Of a stretch of DNA of 64,000 nucleotides, positions 9,309 through 19,507 are shown piece by piece. The notes beneath the pieces were generated by a model. The model was not told the origin of the DNA. It saw only the letters and a program-made list of their open reading frames with translations, and made no database searches. The stretch lies in NCBI RefSeq assembly GCF_000176235.1, contig NZ_ACZV01000002.1, forward strand, positions 1 to 64,000, written 5' to 3'. Within the stretch, counting starts at the first letter, position 1. Every line of letters begins with the position of its first letter. The DNA is from Vibrio orientalis CIP 102891 = ATCC 33934. GTDB lineage: Bacteria; Pseudomonadota; Gammaproteobacteria; Enterobacterales; Vibrionaceae. The translations under genes were made by a program, and so were the position numbers.

Positions 9309-10664
9309 TTAGATTAGAATGGTTGCTAAACCTAAGAACACCGATAGACCAATCACATCGGTCACGGTGGTTAGCGCCATACCGCCAGCAAGGGCAGGGT
9401 CGATATTCATCTTCTTTAACAGAATTGGGATAGTTACCCCTGCGATGCCCGCGACGAGTAGGTTGGTTAGCATGGCTGCAGAAATAATCCCACCTAGCAT
9501 CCAATTGCCTTTCCAAGCCACGACAATACCGCCAATGATCAATGCCCACATGATGCCGTTGAGTAAGCCGATTGCTGCTTCTTTCATTAGTAGTTCGCGC
9601 TTGTTGGAGTCACCGATATGCCCCAGCGCTAGGCCACGAATGACAAGTGCAACGGTCTGGTTACCCGCAACACCACCCATTGATGGAACTATGGTCATTA
9701 ATACCGCGATGGCAGCCATTTGATCCAAGGTGGCTTCAAACATATTGGATACAGAGGCTGCGGCTAGCGCTGCAAGTACGTTGGCACCTAACCAGATACT
9801 ACGTTTACGTGCAGATTTAACCACAGGTGCGAAAGTGTCTTCGTCATCATCCATACCCGCCATACTCATCATTGAGTGTTCGGCATCTTCACGGATAACA
9901 TCAACTACATCGTCGATGGTGATACGACCAACAAGGTGCTGGTTTTCATCAATGACTGGCGCGGATACCCAGTTACGACGCTCAAACAGGCTAGCGATAT
10001 CGGAGTCCATCATCGTAACTTCGATCGCTTCGTCAGCATCTTCCATCACTTCACTCACTTCAATGTCAGGTTGAGTGGTGATAAGTGTGGTGATTGGCAG
10101 CTGACCGATGAGGCGATTTTCTTCATCAATCACGTAGAGGGCGTCAGTCGCCTCTGGCAGCTCGCCCTTCATACGTAGGTAACGTAGAACAACATCAACA
10201 TCAACATCACCACGAATGGTGATGACGTCGGTGTTCATTAGGCCACCGGCGGTATCTTCCGGGTAAGAGAGGGCAGTTTCGACCAGTAAGCGTTCTGCCG
10301 CATCCATCTGCGATAGAACTTCGCGGGAAACGTCATCAGGAAGACTACGTAGTACGTAGGCCACATCATCGGTTTCCATGCCTTCAGTCGCTTCGGCGAG
10401 CATCTCGGGTGCCATTTTTGACACCAGATCATCTTTCACATCCTCATTCAATTCATCGAGGATCTCACCATAATCTTCAGGATCGGTAAGTTGCCAAAGT
10501 ACTTCACGACTCTTACGTGGCGAGGCTTCTAACAGATGGGCAATATCTTCTGGTTCCATGTCCTGTAATTGGCGACGGACATGGACAAAACGGCCATTTT
10601 CTAATGCTTCTGTGACTTCTTGGAGGGCTTGGTGAGCTTGGTCGAATTCTATTTGCTCTGCCAT
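9309..10664 (-). CDS. mgtE: magnesium transporter MgtE
   Basis: The 451-residue protein has the full MgtE layout: an acidic N-terminal superhelical domain (about 1-130, with EDIAHLLE repeats), two CBS domains (about 135-260) that sense cytoplasmic Mg2+, a connecting helix, and five membrane helices (about 285-450) with the pore motif GVAGNQTVALVIRGLALG. It is a Mg2+ channel-type importer gated shut when Mg2+ is plentiful. It sits 112 bases after npr on the same strand. No clear terminator separates them, so it may be partly read through, though the gap is long enough for its own promoter. Confidence 0.97.
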   Translation of the reverse strand: MAEQIEFDQAHQALQEVTEALENGRFVHVRRQLQDMEPEDIAHLLEASPRKSREVLWQLTDPEDYGEILDELNEDVKDDLVSKMAPEMLAEATEGMETDDVAYVLRSLPDDVSREVLSQMDAAERLLVETALSYPEDTAGGLMNTDVITIRGDVDVDVVLRYLRMKGELPEATDALYVIDEENRLIGQLPITTLITTQPDIEVSEVMEDADEAIEVTMMDSDIASLFERRNWVSAPVIDENQHLVGRITIDDVVDVIREDAEHSMMSMAGMDDDEDTFAPVVKSARKRSIWLGANVLAALAAASVSNMFEATLDQMAAIAVLMTIVPSMGGVAGNQTVALVIRGLALGHIGDSNKRELLMKEAAIGLLNGIMWALIIGGIVVAWKGNWMLGGIISAAMLTNLLVAGIAGVTIPILLKKMNIDPALAGGMALTTVTDVIGLSVFLGLATILI

Positions 10665-10776
10665 TGGTTCCCCCTGACTCTATAAGCTTACAATGCTAAG
10701 GATAGTAACTTAATTTTAGAATGGATTTAATAAGTTAATGTTAAGGAAGGCAATTTAATCAGTTGATAGGCAAGTA

Positions 10777-11055
10777 TTATTCATCTTCGTCGAATTTATC
10801 TTCAATAAGATGACACACCGCTTCTAAGGCTGGATGAGCATCACTGCCTTCGGCGCTGATAGTAACGTGCTCACCTTGAGCGGATTCAAGCATCAAGAGT
10901 CCCATGACACTGTCGGCGGTCGCTTCTTTGCCTTCGTGATTCTGAATGGTGAGAATCGCATCGAATGATTGAGCTAACTCAACAAGTTTTACAGCAGCAC
11001 GAGCATGAAGCCCTAAACGGTTTTGGATTAGAACTGTACGACTTTGCTGCTGCAT
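10777..11055 (-). CDS. npr: nitrogen-PTS phosphocarrier protein NPr
   Basis: A 92-residue HPr-like protein. The phosphoacceptor is His17 in the motif LGLHARAA. It passes phosphate from PtsP to PtsN in the nitrogen-related phosphotransferase system, a regulatory chain that does not transport sugar. The acidic tail (EDKFDEDE) is unlike carbohydrate HPr. It lies 3 bases after rapZ and has a good AAGGAA site. It is the last gene of the rpoN-hpf-ptsN-rapZ-npr string, the same order as in E. coli. Confidence 0.95.
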   Translation of the reverse strand: MQQQSRTVLIQNRLGLHARAAVKLVELAQSFDAILTIQNHEGKEATADSVMGLLMLESAQGEHVTISAEGSDAHPALEAVCHLIEDKFDEDE

Positions 11056-11058
11056 AAA

Positions 11059-11922
11059 TTATTCCTTATGATTTTTCTCTAATGATGCATGGCGAATTTG
11101 CACTTGATGGCCCATTTCAGCAAAGTATTCGCCAATCTGCTGAGTGAGATAGACTGAGCGGTGTTTTCCACCGGTACAGCCAATCGCTACAGTCAGGTAG
11201 CTGCGATTGTTTTTCTCAAGTAAAGGTAACCAATTCTCAATGAATTTTTGAATTTGCTGCTTGAGATCCATCACTTCTTGGTGGCTTTCCAAGAAAGACT
11301 TGATAGGCGCATCGAGACCAGTCAATGGACGCAAATCAGGTTCCCAATGAGGATTTGGCAAAAAGCGTACGTCAAAGACGTAATCAGCATCACTCGGCAG
11401 GCCATACTTAAAGCCAAATGATTGGAATACCATCACCAAATCTTTACGTTCTCGGCCTTCGATACGCATGCGAACCGTTTCACTTAGATCGTGCAGTGAC
11501 TGGTGGCTACTATCAATCACCAAATCTGCATTCTCTTTTAGGGGGGAGAGGATGCATCGTTCTTTAGCAATCGCTTGTTCAAGAGAAGTATTTTCGAGGC
11601 TTAACGTCAGTGGGTGGATACGACGCGTTTCACTATAGCGTTTGAGCAGAGTCTCTTTATTGGCATCTAAAAACAGCACACTGACATCAGAGCCCTGTTT
11701 TAGCTTAGTGAGAACATCTTCGACTAAGTTCGGCTCAGCAGGCAAGTTGCGAATATCAATACTGACCGCGACATTCTGCTTACTTGATTGCACCGACTGG
11801 ACAAAGGCCTCAAGCATATCGACAGGAAGGTTATCGACACAGTAGTAACCAAGGTCTTCGAGCACTCGCAGCGCGACGCTTTTTCCTGCACCTGAGTAAC
11901 CGCTTACGACGATAAGACGCAT
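11059..11922 (-). CDS. rapZ: RNase adapter / nucleotide-binding protein RapZ
   Basis: The 287-residue protein has a Walker A motif GYSGAGKS (residues 8-15) and the C-terminal GCTGGKHRS motif (about 248-256) that mark RapZ (YhbJ). In E. coli it binds glucosamine-6-phosphate and directs RNase E to the small RNA GlmZ, which activates glmS. It overlaps ptsN by one base and is followed 3 bases later by npr. The glmS gene of this genome is also in the window (61531). Whether a GlmZ-like RNA exists here cannot be told. Confidence 0.95.
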   Translation of the reverse strand: MRLIVVSGYSGAGKSVALRVLEDLGYYCVDNLPVDMLEAFVQSVQSSKQNVAVSIDIRNLPAEPNLVEDVLTKLKQGSDVSVLFLDANKETLLKRYSETRRIHPLTLSLENTSLEQAIAKERCILSPLKENADLVIDSSHQSLHDLSETVRMRIEGRERKDLVMVFQSFGFKYGLPSDADYVFDVRFLPNPHWEPDLRPLTGLDAPIKSFLESHQEVMDLKQQIQKFIENWLPLLEKNNRSYLTVAIGCTGGKHRSVYLTQQIGEYFAEMGHQVQIRHASLEKNHKE

Positions 11923-12368
11923 TATTGGCTAACCATGATGTCGTAAAGTTCTTGATCGGACTGAGCTTTACGAAGCTGTTTTAAGACCTGCTTATCGTTA
12001 AGTCGTTCTGCCATACTTGAAAGAGTTTTTAAGTGTTCTTTGCACTGTGCGTCTGGCACTAGCAAAGCAAAAAGTAGGTCAACAGGACGGTTATCGATCG
12101 CATCAAATTCCACGGGTGACTCGCATTGAAGCAAAACTGCTATCGCTTTGTCACTTGAGTGCATACGAGCATGGGGAATGGCAATTCCATTTCCAATGCC
12201 AGTACTACCCATTTTTTCACGGCTGAGCATACATTCAAACAGTTCGGTAGAATTTTGCCCTGTTTGCTCAGCAACTAGTTCACTGATCATTTCAAGGGCT
12301 CGTTTTTTACTAGTACATTGGACTGCACTTTTCGTGCAGTCCAATGTTAGGATTTCGCTTAGTTGCAT
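11922..12368 (-). CDS. ptsN: nitrogen-PTS EIIA protein PtsN
   Basis: A 148-residue PTS EIIA type 2 domain. The phosphorylated histidine is His66 in [11 protein letters not shown]. It is the terminal phosphoacceptor of the PtsP-NPr-PtsN chain, which regulates K+ transport and nitrogen and envelope functions through protein contacts. It ends one base into rapZ and begins 4 bases after hpf, so the three are one transcript. Confidence 0.96.
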   Translation of the reverse strand: MQLSEILTLDCTKSAVQCTSKKRALEMISELVAEQTGQNSTELFECMLSREKMGSTGIGNGIAIPHARMHSSDKAIAVLLQCESPVEFDAIDNRPVDLLFALLVPDAQCKEHLKTLSSMAERLNDKQVLKQLRKAQSDQELYDIMVSQ

Positions 12369-12372
12369 GGTG

Positions 12373-12660
12373 TTAGTGGGCGTTTAGCTTTTCTTTGTGC
12401 TTATTGAGTTGTCGAACAAGTTTGTCGACCAGAGAATCTATTGCTGCATACATGTTTTCATCATCAGATGAAGCATGAATCTCAGCTTGGTTTACATGAA
12501 GGGTAGCTTCTGCGATTTGACGGAGTTTTTCAACTTTTAATACCACATGAATACTGTTGATATGGTCAAAAAAGCGCTCAAGCTTTTGAAACTTTTCGTT
12601 TACGTAGTCTTGCATTGAATCGGTTAGATCAACGTGATGGCCGGTAAGATTGATTTGCAT
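12373..12660 (-). CDS. hpf: ribosome hibernation promoting factor (short form)
   Basis: A 95-residue protein of the HPF/YfiA family starting MQINLTGHHVDLTDSMQDYV. It binds the decoding centre of idle 30S subunits and promotes 100S dimers in stationary phase. The lack of a long C-terminal extension marks the gammaproteobacterial short form that works with RMF. A strong AAGGAAAG site precedes the ATG. It sits 24 bases after rpoN. Confidence 0.95.
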   Translation of the reverse strand: MQINLTGHHVDLTDSMQDYVNEKFQKLERFFDHINSIHVVLKVEKLRQIAEATLHVNQAEIHASSDDENMYAAIDSLVDKLVRQLNKHKEKLNAH

Positions 12661-12684
12661 AGACTTTCCTTCTCGGTTGTTGGC

Positions 12685-14142
12685 CTAAAGCAGGCGTTTG
12701 CGCTGACTTGAAGGAGCGATACCTAATGATTCACGGTACTTCGCTATTGTTCTTCTAGCGACCTGAATTCCTTGGTCAGCAAGTAGAGCTGCAATTTTGC
12801 TATCACTCAGAGGCTTGGCGCTATTCTCTGCAGCGACCAGCTTCTTAATCAGTGCGCGAATTGCAGTGGATGAGCACTCCCCACCATTGTCAGTACTGAC
12901 GTGGCTAGAAAAGAAGTACTTCAGTTCAAAAATACCACGCGGAGTGTGCATATACTTCTGTGTGGTAACCCTTGATATGGTCGACTCATGCATATCGACG
13001 GCTAATGCAACGTCATTGAGCACCATTGGTTTCATCGCTTCTTCACCATACTCAAAGAAATCACGCTGATGTTCAACAATACACTTAGCAACTTTGAGCA
13101 GTGTCTCGTTTCTACTTTCTAAGCTTTTAATTAACCATTTTGCTTCTTGCAAATTGCTGCGAATGTACTGGCTGTCTGGACTACTGCCTTTGCCTAGCGC
13201 GGCATACTGCTGGTTAACTTTAAGTCTTGGAATGGAATCTGGGTTAATTGTGACAACCCATTTACCGTGATCTTTAAATACAGACACATCAGGAATAACA
13301 TACTCTGCATGCTCTGAAGCTATGCGGCTTCCCGGTCTAGGGTCAAGTTGCTGAATCAGTTTTAGAACTTCGCGTAACTCAGCTTCTTTAAGCTTAGTTT
13401 CCTTGATAATCAGCTTGTAGTCGCGATTACCGAGCTGGTCAATATGATTGGAAAGCACTAACTTGGCTTCTGCTAACCATGGTGTATCTTCAGGGTAAGT
13501 GACCAGTTGTAGTAGCAAGCAATCTTGCAAGTTGACGGATGCCACACCGAGTGGGTCAAATTGTTGAATACGTTTACGAACCGCTTCGATCTCTTCGATT
13601 TCAATCTCTTCGTTATCAAAGCTTTCGAGAATATCTTGAGTTGAGACAGTCAGATAACCGTAGTCATCAATCGCATCAATCAAAGTGAGTGCAATCGTTC
13701 GGTCTGTCTCACTAAATGGAGTCAGATCAAGTTGCCAGATCAAGTAATCGTATAGAGATTGAGTGGTTTCACCTTGATAAACAGGCGTGTCATCATCTAG
13801 GGCTATGCCAGTACTACCTGTGTTGGCACTGTAGACATCATCCCAGGTGGTATCGATCTCTAAGTCGTTACTGATTTCTGATTTTTCAATCAGTTCTGAG
13901 CTGTCTTTCACCTCAGGTTCAGCAACTTCAACGGTTGGCTCTTTTTCCTCATTGTGGCTGCTGTCTTCTGAAGAGGACTCATCACTGGTTTCTTCAACCT
14001 CTAGCAGAGGGTTTGAATCCAAAGCTTCTTGAATTTCTTGTTGAAGATCTAGCGTTGACAGTTGCAACAAACGAATCGCTTGCTGCAATTGAGGAGTCAT
14101 CGCTAACTGCTGTCCTAGCTTGAGTTGTAATGAGGGTTTCAT
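12685..14142 (-). CDS. rpoN: RNA polymerase sigma-54 factor
   Basis: The 485-residue protein has the glutamine/leucine-rich region I (1-50, [20 protein letters not shown]) that contacts enhancer-binding activators, an acidic region II (about 55-120), a core-binding and DNA-binding domain, and the RpoN box [10 protein letters not shown] (462-471) that reads the -24 element. It directs nitrogen, flagellar and quorum-sensing related promoters in vibrios. It lies 50 bases after lptB and 24 before hpf, with no visible strong ribosome site at the ATG. Confidence 0.98.
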   Translation of the reverse strand: MKPSLQLKLGQQLAMTPQLQQAIRLLQLSTLDLQQEIQEALDSNPLLEVEETSDESSSEDSSHNEEKEPTVEVAEPEVKDSSELIEKSEISNDLEIDTTWDDVYSANTGSTGIALDDDTPVYQGETTQSLYDYLIWQLDLTPFSETDRTIALTLIDAIDDYGYLTVSTQDILESFDNEEIEIEEIEAVRKRIQQFDPLGVASVNLQDCLLLQLVTYPEDTPWLAEAKLVLSNHIDQLGNRDYKLIIKETKLKEAELREVLKLIQQLDPRPGSRIASEHAEYVIPDVSVFKDHGKWVVTINPDSIPRLKVNQQYAALGKGSSPDSQYIRSNLQEAKWLIKSLESRNETLLKVAKCIVEHQRDFFEYGEEAMKPMVLNDVALAVDMHESTISRVTTQKYMHTPRGIFELKYFFSSHVSTDNGGECSSTAIRALIKKLVAAENSAKPLSDSKIAALLADQGIQVARRTIAKYRESLGIAPSSQRKRLL

Positions 14143-14192
14143 TCAGTATTGTTTGCCTTAATGCTGGAGAATCTTACCGTTCTTCCCTTTAA

Positions 14193-14918
14193 TCATAGAC
14201 GGAATTGTTCGCCTAGATAAACTTGTTTTACTTGTTCGTTATTTAGCACTTGGTCTGGCGTGCCTTCTGCAATCAGGTGTCCTTGGCTCACGATGTAAGC
14301 TTTTTCACACACATCCAGTGTTTCACGAACGTTGTGGTCAGTGATAAGAACACCAAGACCTCGGTCTCTCAAATGTTCGATGATCTTCTTGATGTCGATA
14401 ACCGAAATAGGGTCAACGCCAGCGAACGGCTCATCGAGGAGGATGAACTGTGGATTAGCTGCCAACGCACGAGCAATTTCAACACGACGCCTTTCACCAC
14501 CTGATAATGCCATACCCGCACTAGCGCGAATGTGCTGAATGTGGAATTCTTCCAACAAATCTTCCAGCTTATCTTGGCGCTCTTCACGGGTCATTTCTTC
14601 GCGTGTTTCTAGTACTGCCATGATGTTGTCTTCAACCGAGAGTTTGCGGAAGATCGACGCCTCTTGAGGCAGGTAGCCAATACCCATACGAGAGCGGCTG
14701 TGCATAGGTAAGATACTGATATCTTTATCGTCAATGGTAATTGAACCCTGATCACGAGCGACAAGGCCGACTATCATATAGAAAGAGGTCGTCTTACCTG
14801 CACCGTTAGGGCCTAGGAGGCCAACGATTTGCCCAGATTCTACCTGAAGGCTTACATCGGTAACTACAGTGCGATTACCGTAGGTTTTCGCTAAATGCTC
14901 AGCTTTGAGTATGGCCAT
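14193..14918 (-). CDS. lptB: LPS export ABC transporter ATPase LptB
   Basis: A 241-residue ABC ATPase: Walker [11 protein letters not shown], signature [16 protein letters not shown], Walker [14 protein letters not shown] and the switch histidine in [10 protein letters not shown]. With LptF/G and LptC it extracts lipopolysaccharide from the inner membrane and pushes it along the LptA bridge. It begins 2 bases after the lptA stop, with no strong ribosome site of its own, consistent with translational coupling. Confidence 0.97.
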   Translation of the reverse strand: MAILKAEHLAKTYGNRTVVTDVSLQVESGQIVGLLGPNGAGKTTSFYMIVGLVARDQGSITIDDKDISILPMHSRSRMGIGYLPQEASIFRKLSVEDNIMAVLETREEMTREERQDKLEDLLEEFHIQHIRASAGMALSGGERRRVEIARALAANPQFILLDEPFAGVDPISVIDIKKIIEHLRDRGLGVLITDHNVRETLDVCEKAYIVSQGHLIAEGTPDQVLNNEQVKQVYLGEQFRL

Positions 14919-14920
14919 AA

Positions 14921-15418
14921 TTATTCTTGTACTGCTTGTGGTTGAAGAACGGTAGAAACGCGGTCGCCTTTCTCTTTACCGTCTGCAATCAGCTTTTGAG
15001 ATGAAATTTTGTAGCGAATTTTGGTACCGCGGATCACACTATCATCTTGCGACAGCATGGCTTTGTCGATCATAGTCAACTGATCTTCAGCCATCACGTA
15101 GTAAAGCTCTTTCGCTTCACCATATAGGGTCTTTCCATCATCCGTTAGCTGAGAGAACGTCGCCAAATCACCATAACCTTCAATTTCTTGGATAGATCCA
15201 TCTTTTGGATCTCGAGTTACGATGACTTTGTCCGCATTAATATTGATACTGCCTTGCTTTAGCTTAACGTCACCAAGAAACGTGACCTTATTGCTTTGCA
15301 TATCTAGCTGCTGGCTATCAGAGTCAATATAGACCGGTTGGTCTTGATCTGTTGATAGCGCTAGCGCTTGGCTAGAGATAAATAAACAAGAAATCAGACT
15401 AAGGTGTGAGAGTTTCAT
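14921..15418 (-). CDS. lptA: LPS transport periplasmic protein LptA
   Basis: The 165-residue precursor has a signal peptide (residues 1-21, ending in ALA before LS) and an OstA-like beta-jellyroll repeat domain (about 25-140, with [21 protein letters not shown]). It polymerises into the periplasmic bridge carrying lipopolysaccharide from LptC to LptD. The frame is open to 15463, but the ATG at 15418 is preferred because it directly begins the signal peptide and follows AAGGTAGAT. It overlaps the end of lptC by 20 bases. Confidence 0.95.
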   Translation of the reverse strand: MKLSHLSLISCLFISSQALALSTDQDQPVYIDSDSQQLDMQSNKVTFLGDVKLKQGSININADKVIVTRDPKDGSIQEIEGYGDLATFSQLTDDGKTLYGEAKELYYVMAEDQLTMIDKAMLSQDDSVIRGTKIRYKISSQKLIADGKEKGDRVSTVLQPQAVQE

Positions 15419-15962
15419 ATCTACCTTGTACATGTTTGTATAGGGTGGCGTGATTATCAGCAAAGTTGCCGTTCATTGCTTGCCCTACCGTTTCAAATTG
15501 TGGACCAACCAAGGTTACTTGATTGTCTGCCCAAAAATCTCGACTGTCCAACTGGATGTTCATTACCTCAGTGGACATAGTGTCAAACCCTGAGTCGGGT
15601 AATAAGTTTGTCGCGAGGACATCCTCATATAAGGTCAAAACATGTTCTTGGGTCAATACGCCACGAACAGCTGTGATTTCCCACTCTTGGGTTGTGCCTT
15701 CCTTATACACTTTAAGGACAGGCTGTTGGAATATGGTATCACCGCTCTTTGCGTAGTGATCGAGTGTGACAGATGTAATGACGTAGCTACGAATACCGTC
15801 TTCAGTGTAAGAGGTGTTCTCTAGTTTTTCGCCACTAAACATTGGGAGTTCTGTATCTGGTTCAACCTGAATATCATAACTCTGCTGCTTGTCTAAAAGA
15901 TAGTAAGCAGACCAGCATATTATGAAACTCACGATGATATAGCCAATACGAGAAAGACTCAT
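15399..15962 (-). CDS. lptC: LPS export protein LptC
   Basis: A 187-residue bitopic inner-membrane protein. One N-terminal helix (about 6-24) anchors a periplasmic beta-jellyroll domain (about 40-185). It accepts lipopolysaccharide from LptBFG and hands it to LptA. It overlaps kdsC by 4 bases (ATGA) and lptA by 20, as expected in this conserved operon. Sequence conservation is low in the family; the call rests on size, topology and position. Confidence 0.93.
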   Translation of the reverse strand: MSLSRIGYIIVSFIICWSAYYLLDKQQSYDIQVEPDTELPMFSGEKLENTSYTEDGIRSYVITSVTLDHYAKSGDTIFQQPVLKVYKEGTTQEWEITAVRGVLTQEHVLTLYEDVLATNLLPDSGFDTMSTEVMNIQLDSRDFWADNQVTLVGPQFETVGQAMNGNFADNHATLYKHVQGRYETLTP

Positions 15963-16516
15963 ATACTTAAACCTTTATGAACGTCGAGTTCGTTTCGTGC
16001 TTGAAGAATGAGGTCGCAGACTTCCCTTACTGCTCCGTGACCACCTCGGATGGAGGTGACGTAATTTGCTCGTTTCGCGAGGAGAGGGTGACCGTCGGCA
16101 ACGCAGACTTTTAGTGCCACTTTCTCCATTACTGGCCAATCGATAAGATCGTCGCCAATATAACCTGTTTGTTCTGGAGCGATATTTAATTTGCTACAGA
16201 TATCTTGGTACGCTTTGATTTTATCGTCCTGGCCTTGGTAAATCAGCGAAATACCCAGTGCTTTCATGCGATTCTCAACAATCTGAGAACGACGACCAGT
16301 GATGATGGCAATCTCAATTCCAGCATTCATGAGTGACTTAACGCCATAACCATCACGGGTGTGGAAAGTCTTTAGCTCTTCGCCTTGATTTCCCATGTAG
16401 ATCAAACCGTCAGAGAAAACGCCATCAACATCGCAAATGAGCAGTTTAATCTGTTTGGCAATCGCGAGGGTCGATGGTTCCACTGGTTGATACAGCGTTT
16501 CAATCATTTCTGACAT
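15959..16516 (-). CDS. kdsC: 3-deoxy-D-manno-octulosonate-8-phosphate phosphatase KdsC
   Basis: The 185-residue protein belongs to the HAD superfamily, type C0 (no cap). The catalytic motif is DVDGVFSDG (about 30-38), with ITGR further on and GDDLIDWP holding the Mg2+ aspartates. It removes phosphate from Kdo-8-P to release Kdo for the LPS inner core. It overlaps the kdsD stop by one base; GGAG within the end of kdsD is its ribosome site. Confidence 0.96.
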   Translation of the reverse strand: MSEMIETLYQPVEPSTLAIAKQIKLLICDVDGVFSDGLIYMGNQGEELKTFHTRDGYGVKSLMNAGIEIAIITGRRSQIVENRMKALGISLIYQGQDDKIKAYQDICSKLNIAPEQTGYIGDDLIDWPVMEKVALKVCVADGHPLLAKRANYVTSIRGGHGAVREVCDLILQARNELDVHKGLSI

Positions 16517-17481
16517 TACATCACTCCAGCTTTTAATAAATCGTGCATGTTGAGCGCTCCAACCACTTTGCCTTGGTCACAAAGAATCAAACCGTTGATG
16601 CTTTTGTCTTGCATTAAGTTAAGGCCTTCAGCCGCGAGCATATTGGGTTCAGCAACGGTGGGATTCACGGTCATTACATCGCCAATTAGAGCGCTATGAA
16701 TATCGATTCTCTTATCAAGGATACGCCTTAAATCACCATCAGTGAAGATACCAACAAGTTGCTGGTGGTCATCGACAACGGCAGTCATACCGAGCCCTTT
16801 TTGACTAATTTCAAGTAAGGCGTCACGCACCACAGTTGTTGGTGTCACTAATGGCAGTGCACTACCTGTATGCATGATATCAGCAAGTTTAAGCAGCAGT
16901 TTGCGCCCTAATGCGCCACCAGGGTGCGATAGAGCAAAGTCTTCTGAGGTAAAACCGCGCGCTTGCATCAAGGCCATAGCAAGCGCATCACCCATTACCA
17001 GTGTTGCAGTTGTGCTCGATGTCGGCGCTAACTGAATCGGGCATGCTTCTTTCGGCACCGTTATTTGCAGATGAATATCTGACAGTTTTGCCATGTTCGA
17101 ATTTGGCTTACCTGTCATGCTGATGATTTTGATATTGAGGCGTTTCAAAACAGGAAACAAAGCTAAGATTTCTCCTGACTCACCCGAATTAGAAATCGCC
17201 AGAACAATATCGCCAGGATCAATCATTCCGAGATCGCCATGCGCGGCTTCACCAGGATGAACGAAAAAAGATGAAGTGCCGGTGCTGGCTAGAGTCGCTG
17301 CAATCTTATTGCCGATATGACCGGATTTACCCATCCCCATCACAACCACTTTGCCATCTTTGTTGGCAATGATTGACTCACATGCGGCGACGAAGTCTTG
17401 ATTTAGGTATTGGTCTAGTTGCTCTAAAGCCTCAATTTCTGTTTCTAGAACTTCTAACGCAGCAGAACGATAATCAAACAT
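16516..17481 (-). CDS. kdsD: D-arabinose-5-phosphate isomerase KdsD
   Basis: A 321-residue enzyme with an N-terminal SIS sugar-isomerase domain (about 40-175, GMGKSGHIGNKIAATLASTG) and two C-terminal CBS domains (about 205-321). It converts ribulose-5-phosphate to arabinose-5-phosphate, the first committed step of Kdo synthesis. It is followed directly by kdsC, the last step before free Kdo. It starts at ATG after GGGAG, 18 bases downstream of yrbG. Confidence 0.96.
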   Translation of the reverse strand: MFDYRSAALEVLETEIEALEQLDQYLNQDFVAACESIIANKDGKVVVMGMGKSGHIGNKIAATLASTGTSSFFVHPGEAAHGDLGMIDPGDIVLAISNSGESGEILALFPVLKRLNIKIISMTGKPNSNMAKLSDIHLQITVPKEACPIQLAPTSSTTATLVMGDALAMALMQARGFTSEDFALSHPGGALGRKLLLKLADIMHTGSALPLVTPTTVVRDALLEISQKGLGMTAVVDDHQQLVGIFTDGDLRRILDKRIDIHSALIGDVMTVNPTVAEPNMLAAEGLNLMQDKSINGLILCDQGKVVGALNMHDLLKAGVM

Positions 17482-17499
17482 AGAGAACTCCCGAGACTG

Positions 17500-18465
17500 T
17501 TAAGCGGTCATGTTCAAAATTAGGTAAGCTTGGTAGCCGATAAAGCAGAAGAATAGGGCTGCACCTTCGTAACGGTTAATGCTACGGGATTTACCTAGCG
17601 CCATTGCAACTAGCAGTAGTGACACACCTAGCATGACCCAGAAGTCACGGCCCATTGCATATTCACTTAGGATTGACGGGTTAAGAATGCCTGGGATACC
17701 CATTACGGCGAGAATGTTGAATACGTTGGAGCCGATAATATTACCCACTGCCATATCATCTTCACCTTTCATTACGCCGGCTAGCGAGGCTGCAAGCTCA
17801 GGTAGGCTAGTACCCACCGCGATAATGGTTAAGCCAATAACGAGGTCACTCATGCCGAAATGCTGAGCAATGATCACTGCATTATCGACCAAAACGTCAG
17901 CAGCTAAAGGTAATACGATAAGACCAATCACCACCCACATTGCTGCTTTGCCGTTGCTCACACCTTCTGGAACTTCGGATTCTTGCTCTTCAATTAATGC
18001 ATCGCCGTTTTTCTTCTCGTTGCGGCTAATGCGGAGCATGGCAAGAATAAAGGCAGCAAACAGGACAAATAGTAGAACACCTTCGTAGAAACCTAAGTGG
18101 CTGTCCCAAAGTAGGACACCTGCAAGAATGGTCACGCCAATCATCAGTGGCAATTCGCGGCGTAGTACTGCCGAGCTAATTGACAGTGGCTTAATCATTG
18201 CGGTGATACCAAGGATTAAAGCAATGTTGGCGATGTTTGAACCCAGTACGTTACCGACCGCTGTATCTGTTTTGCCATCTAGGGCTGCGGTAGCTGAAAC
18301 CATCATTTCAGGAGCAGAAGAACCCATTGCAAGAATAGTCATACCGATAACTAGTGGTGAAATACCGATATTGCGGGCTAGAGCAGCAGCGCCAAATACC
18401 AGCTTATCTGCACTCCAAACCAAAAAAACTAATCCAATAATGAGAAACGCAACGGCTTCGAACAT
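17500..18465 (-). CDS. yrbG: calcium/sodium antiporter YrbG (CaCA family)
   Basis: The 321-residue protein has two inverted copies of the CaCA alpha repeat: MGSSAPEMMVSATAAL (about 47-62) and AVGTSLPELAASLAGV (about 214-229), each containing the ion-binding acidic residue after SxPE. About ten membrane helices are predicted by eye. It exchanges Na+ for Ca2+. It is the first gene of the minus-strand LPS cluster and faces mlaF across a 244-base divergent promoter region, the same arrangement as in E. coli. Confidence 0.95.
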   Translation of the reverse strand: MFEAVAFLIIGLVFLVWSADKLVFGAAALARNIGISPLVIGMTILAMGSSAPEMMVSATAALDGKTDTAVGNVLGSNIANIALILGITAMIKPLSISSAVLRRELPLMIGVTILAGVLLWDSHLGFYEGVLLFVLFAAFILAMLRISRNEKKNGDALIEEQESEVPEGVSNGKAAMWVVIGLIVLPLAADVLVDNAVIIAQHFGMSDLVIGLTIIAVGTSLPELAASLAGVMKGEDDMAVGNIIGSNVFNILAVMGIPGILNPSILSEYAMGRDFWVMLGVSLLLVAMALGKSRSINRYEGAALFFCFIGYQAYLILNMTA

Positions 18466-18709
18466 GATGATTCCTAATCAATATACAACGAGAGAATTTA
18501 ACCGTTAATTTTGACGGTTTGGTTTATAAAAGGGAAGCGCTACCTTCAAATTAATTGTTAACTATAACTACGATTAGAAGAGTTTAAGTGTGAGCAGCTA
18601 TCATTGTTACTAATATTAAACTCACTCACATTTAATCGAACAGTGCTTTAAATTATGTATGAATGTGCTTATGATTGCCCATTCCTTAAGGAGTGACGAA
18701 GAGTTGAAC

Positions 18710-19507
18710 ATGGAATTCGAAGATTTAGTAACGGTAAAACAGCTAACCTTCTCTCGTGGTGAGCGTAAGATCTTTGATGATGTGAACCTACACGTGCCAA
18801 AAGGTAAGGTAACAGCGATTATGGGCCCGTCAGGCATAGGTAAAACGACCTTGCTGCGCCTTATCGGTGGCCAGATTTACCCTGATTCAGGAGAGATATG
18901 GTTCGATGGCCACAATATCCCTGCATTAAGTCGCTCCAAGCTCTATCAAGAGCGCAAAAAGATGAGCATGTTGTTCCAGTCTGGAGCACTGTTCACGGAT
19001 CTCACCGTATTTGATAACGTTGCTTTCCCCCTGCGTGAACATACGCAACTTGAAGAGTCTTTAATCCGAACGTTAGTGTTACTTAAGCTTGAAGCCGTTG
19101 GTCTACGTGGTGCAGCTGAGCTGATGCCAAGCGAGCTCTCTGGTGGTATGGCAAGGCGTGCGGCCCTAGCAAGAGCAATTGCCCTTGATCCTGACCTAAT
19201 CATGTTTGATGAACCTTTTGTTGGTCAGGACCCGATTACAATGGGGGTCCTAGTGGAGCTGATTCGCAACCTCAATCAAGCATTAGGCGTCACCTCTATT
19301 GTCGTTTCTCATGATGTGCCTGAAGTGATGAGCATTGCAGATTGGTGCTACATTCTGGCCAATGGCAAAGTTGTTGCGTGCGGCACACCAGAGGAGCTAC
19401 GTGATAACCCAGATCCTCAAGTACAACAATTTCTTAAAGGGGAAGCAGATGGCCCAGTACCATTTAGCTACCCATCTCAACCTTTAGCCAAGGAGCTTTT
19501 CTCATAA
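18710..19507 (+). CDS. mlaF: phospholipid transport ATPase MlaF
   Basis: The ATPase of the Mla system that maintains outer-membrane lipid asymmetry. Walker A is GPSGIGKTT, the signature is [14 protein letters not shown] and Walker B is [13 protein letters not shown]. The length from 18710 is 265 residues, usual for MlaF. The frame is open to an ATG at 18659, but no ribosome site precedes that one. AAGGAG at 18688-18693 is a little far from 18710, so an in-frame TTG at 18704 is a real alternative. It overlaps mlaE by one base. Confidence 0.93.
   Translation: MEFEDLVTVKQLTFSRGERKIFDDVNLHVPKGKVTAIMGPSGIGKTTLLRLIGGQIYPDSGEIWFDGHNIPALSRSKLYQERKKMSMLFQSGALFTDLTVFDNVAFPLREHTQLEESLIRTLVLLKLEAVGLRGAAELMPSELSGGMARRAALARAIALDPDLIMFDEPFVGQDPITMGVLVELIRNLNQALGVTSIVVSHDVPEVMSIADWCYILANGKVVACGTPEELRDNPDPQVQQFLKGEADGPVPFSYPSQPLAKELFS

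Noticed and set aside
9319..10074. Serine/alanine-rich frames opposite mgtE
   Set aside because: They lie wholly inside a conserved gene on the other strand and have low-complexity composition with no family resemblance.
17579..18508. Three frames opposite yrbG
   Set aside because: Antisense shadows of a conserved membrane protein; biased composition follows from the hydrophobic coding strand.
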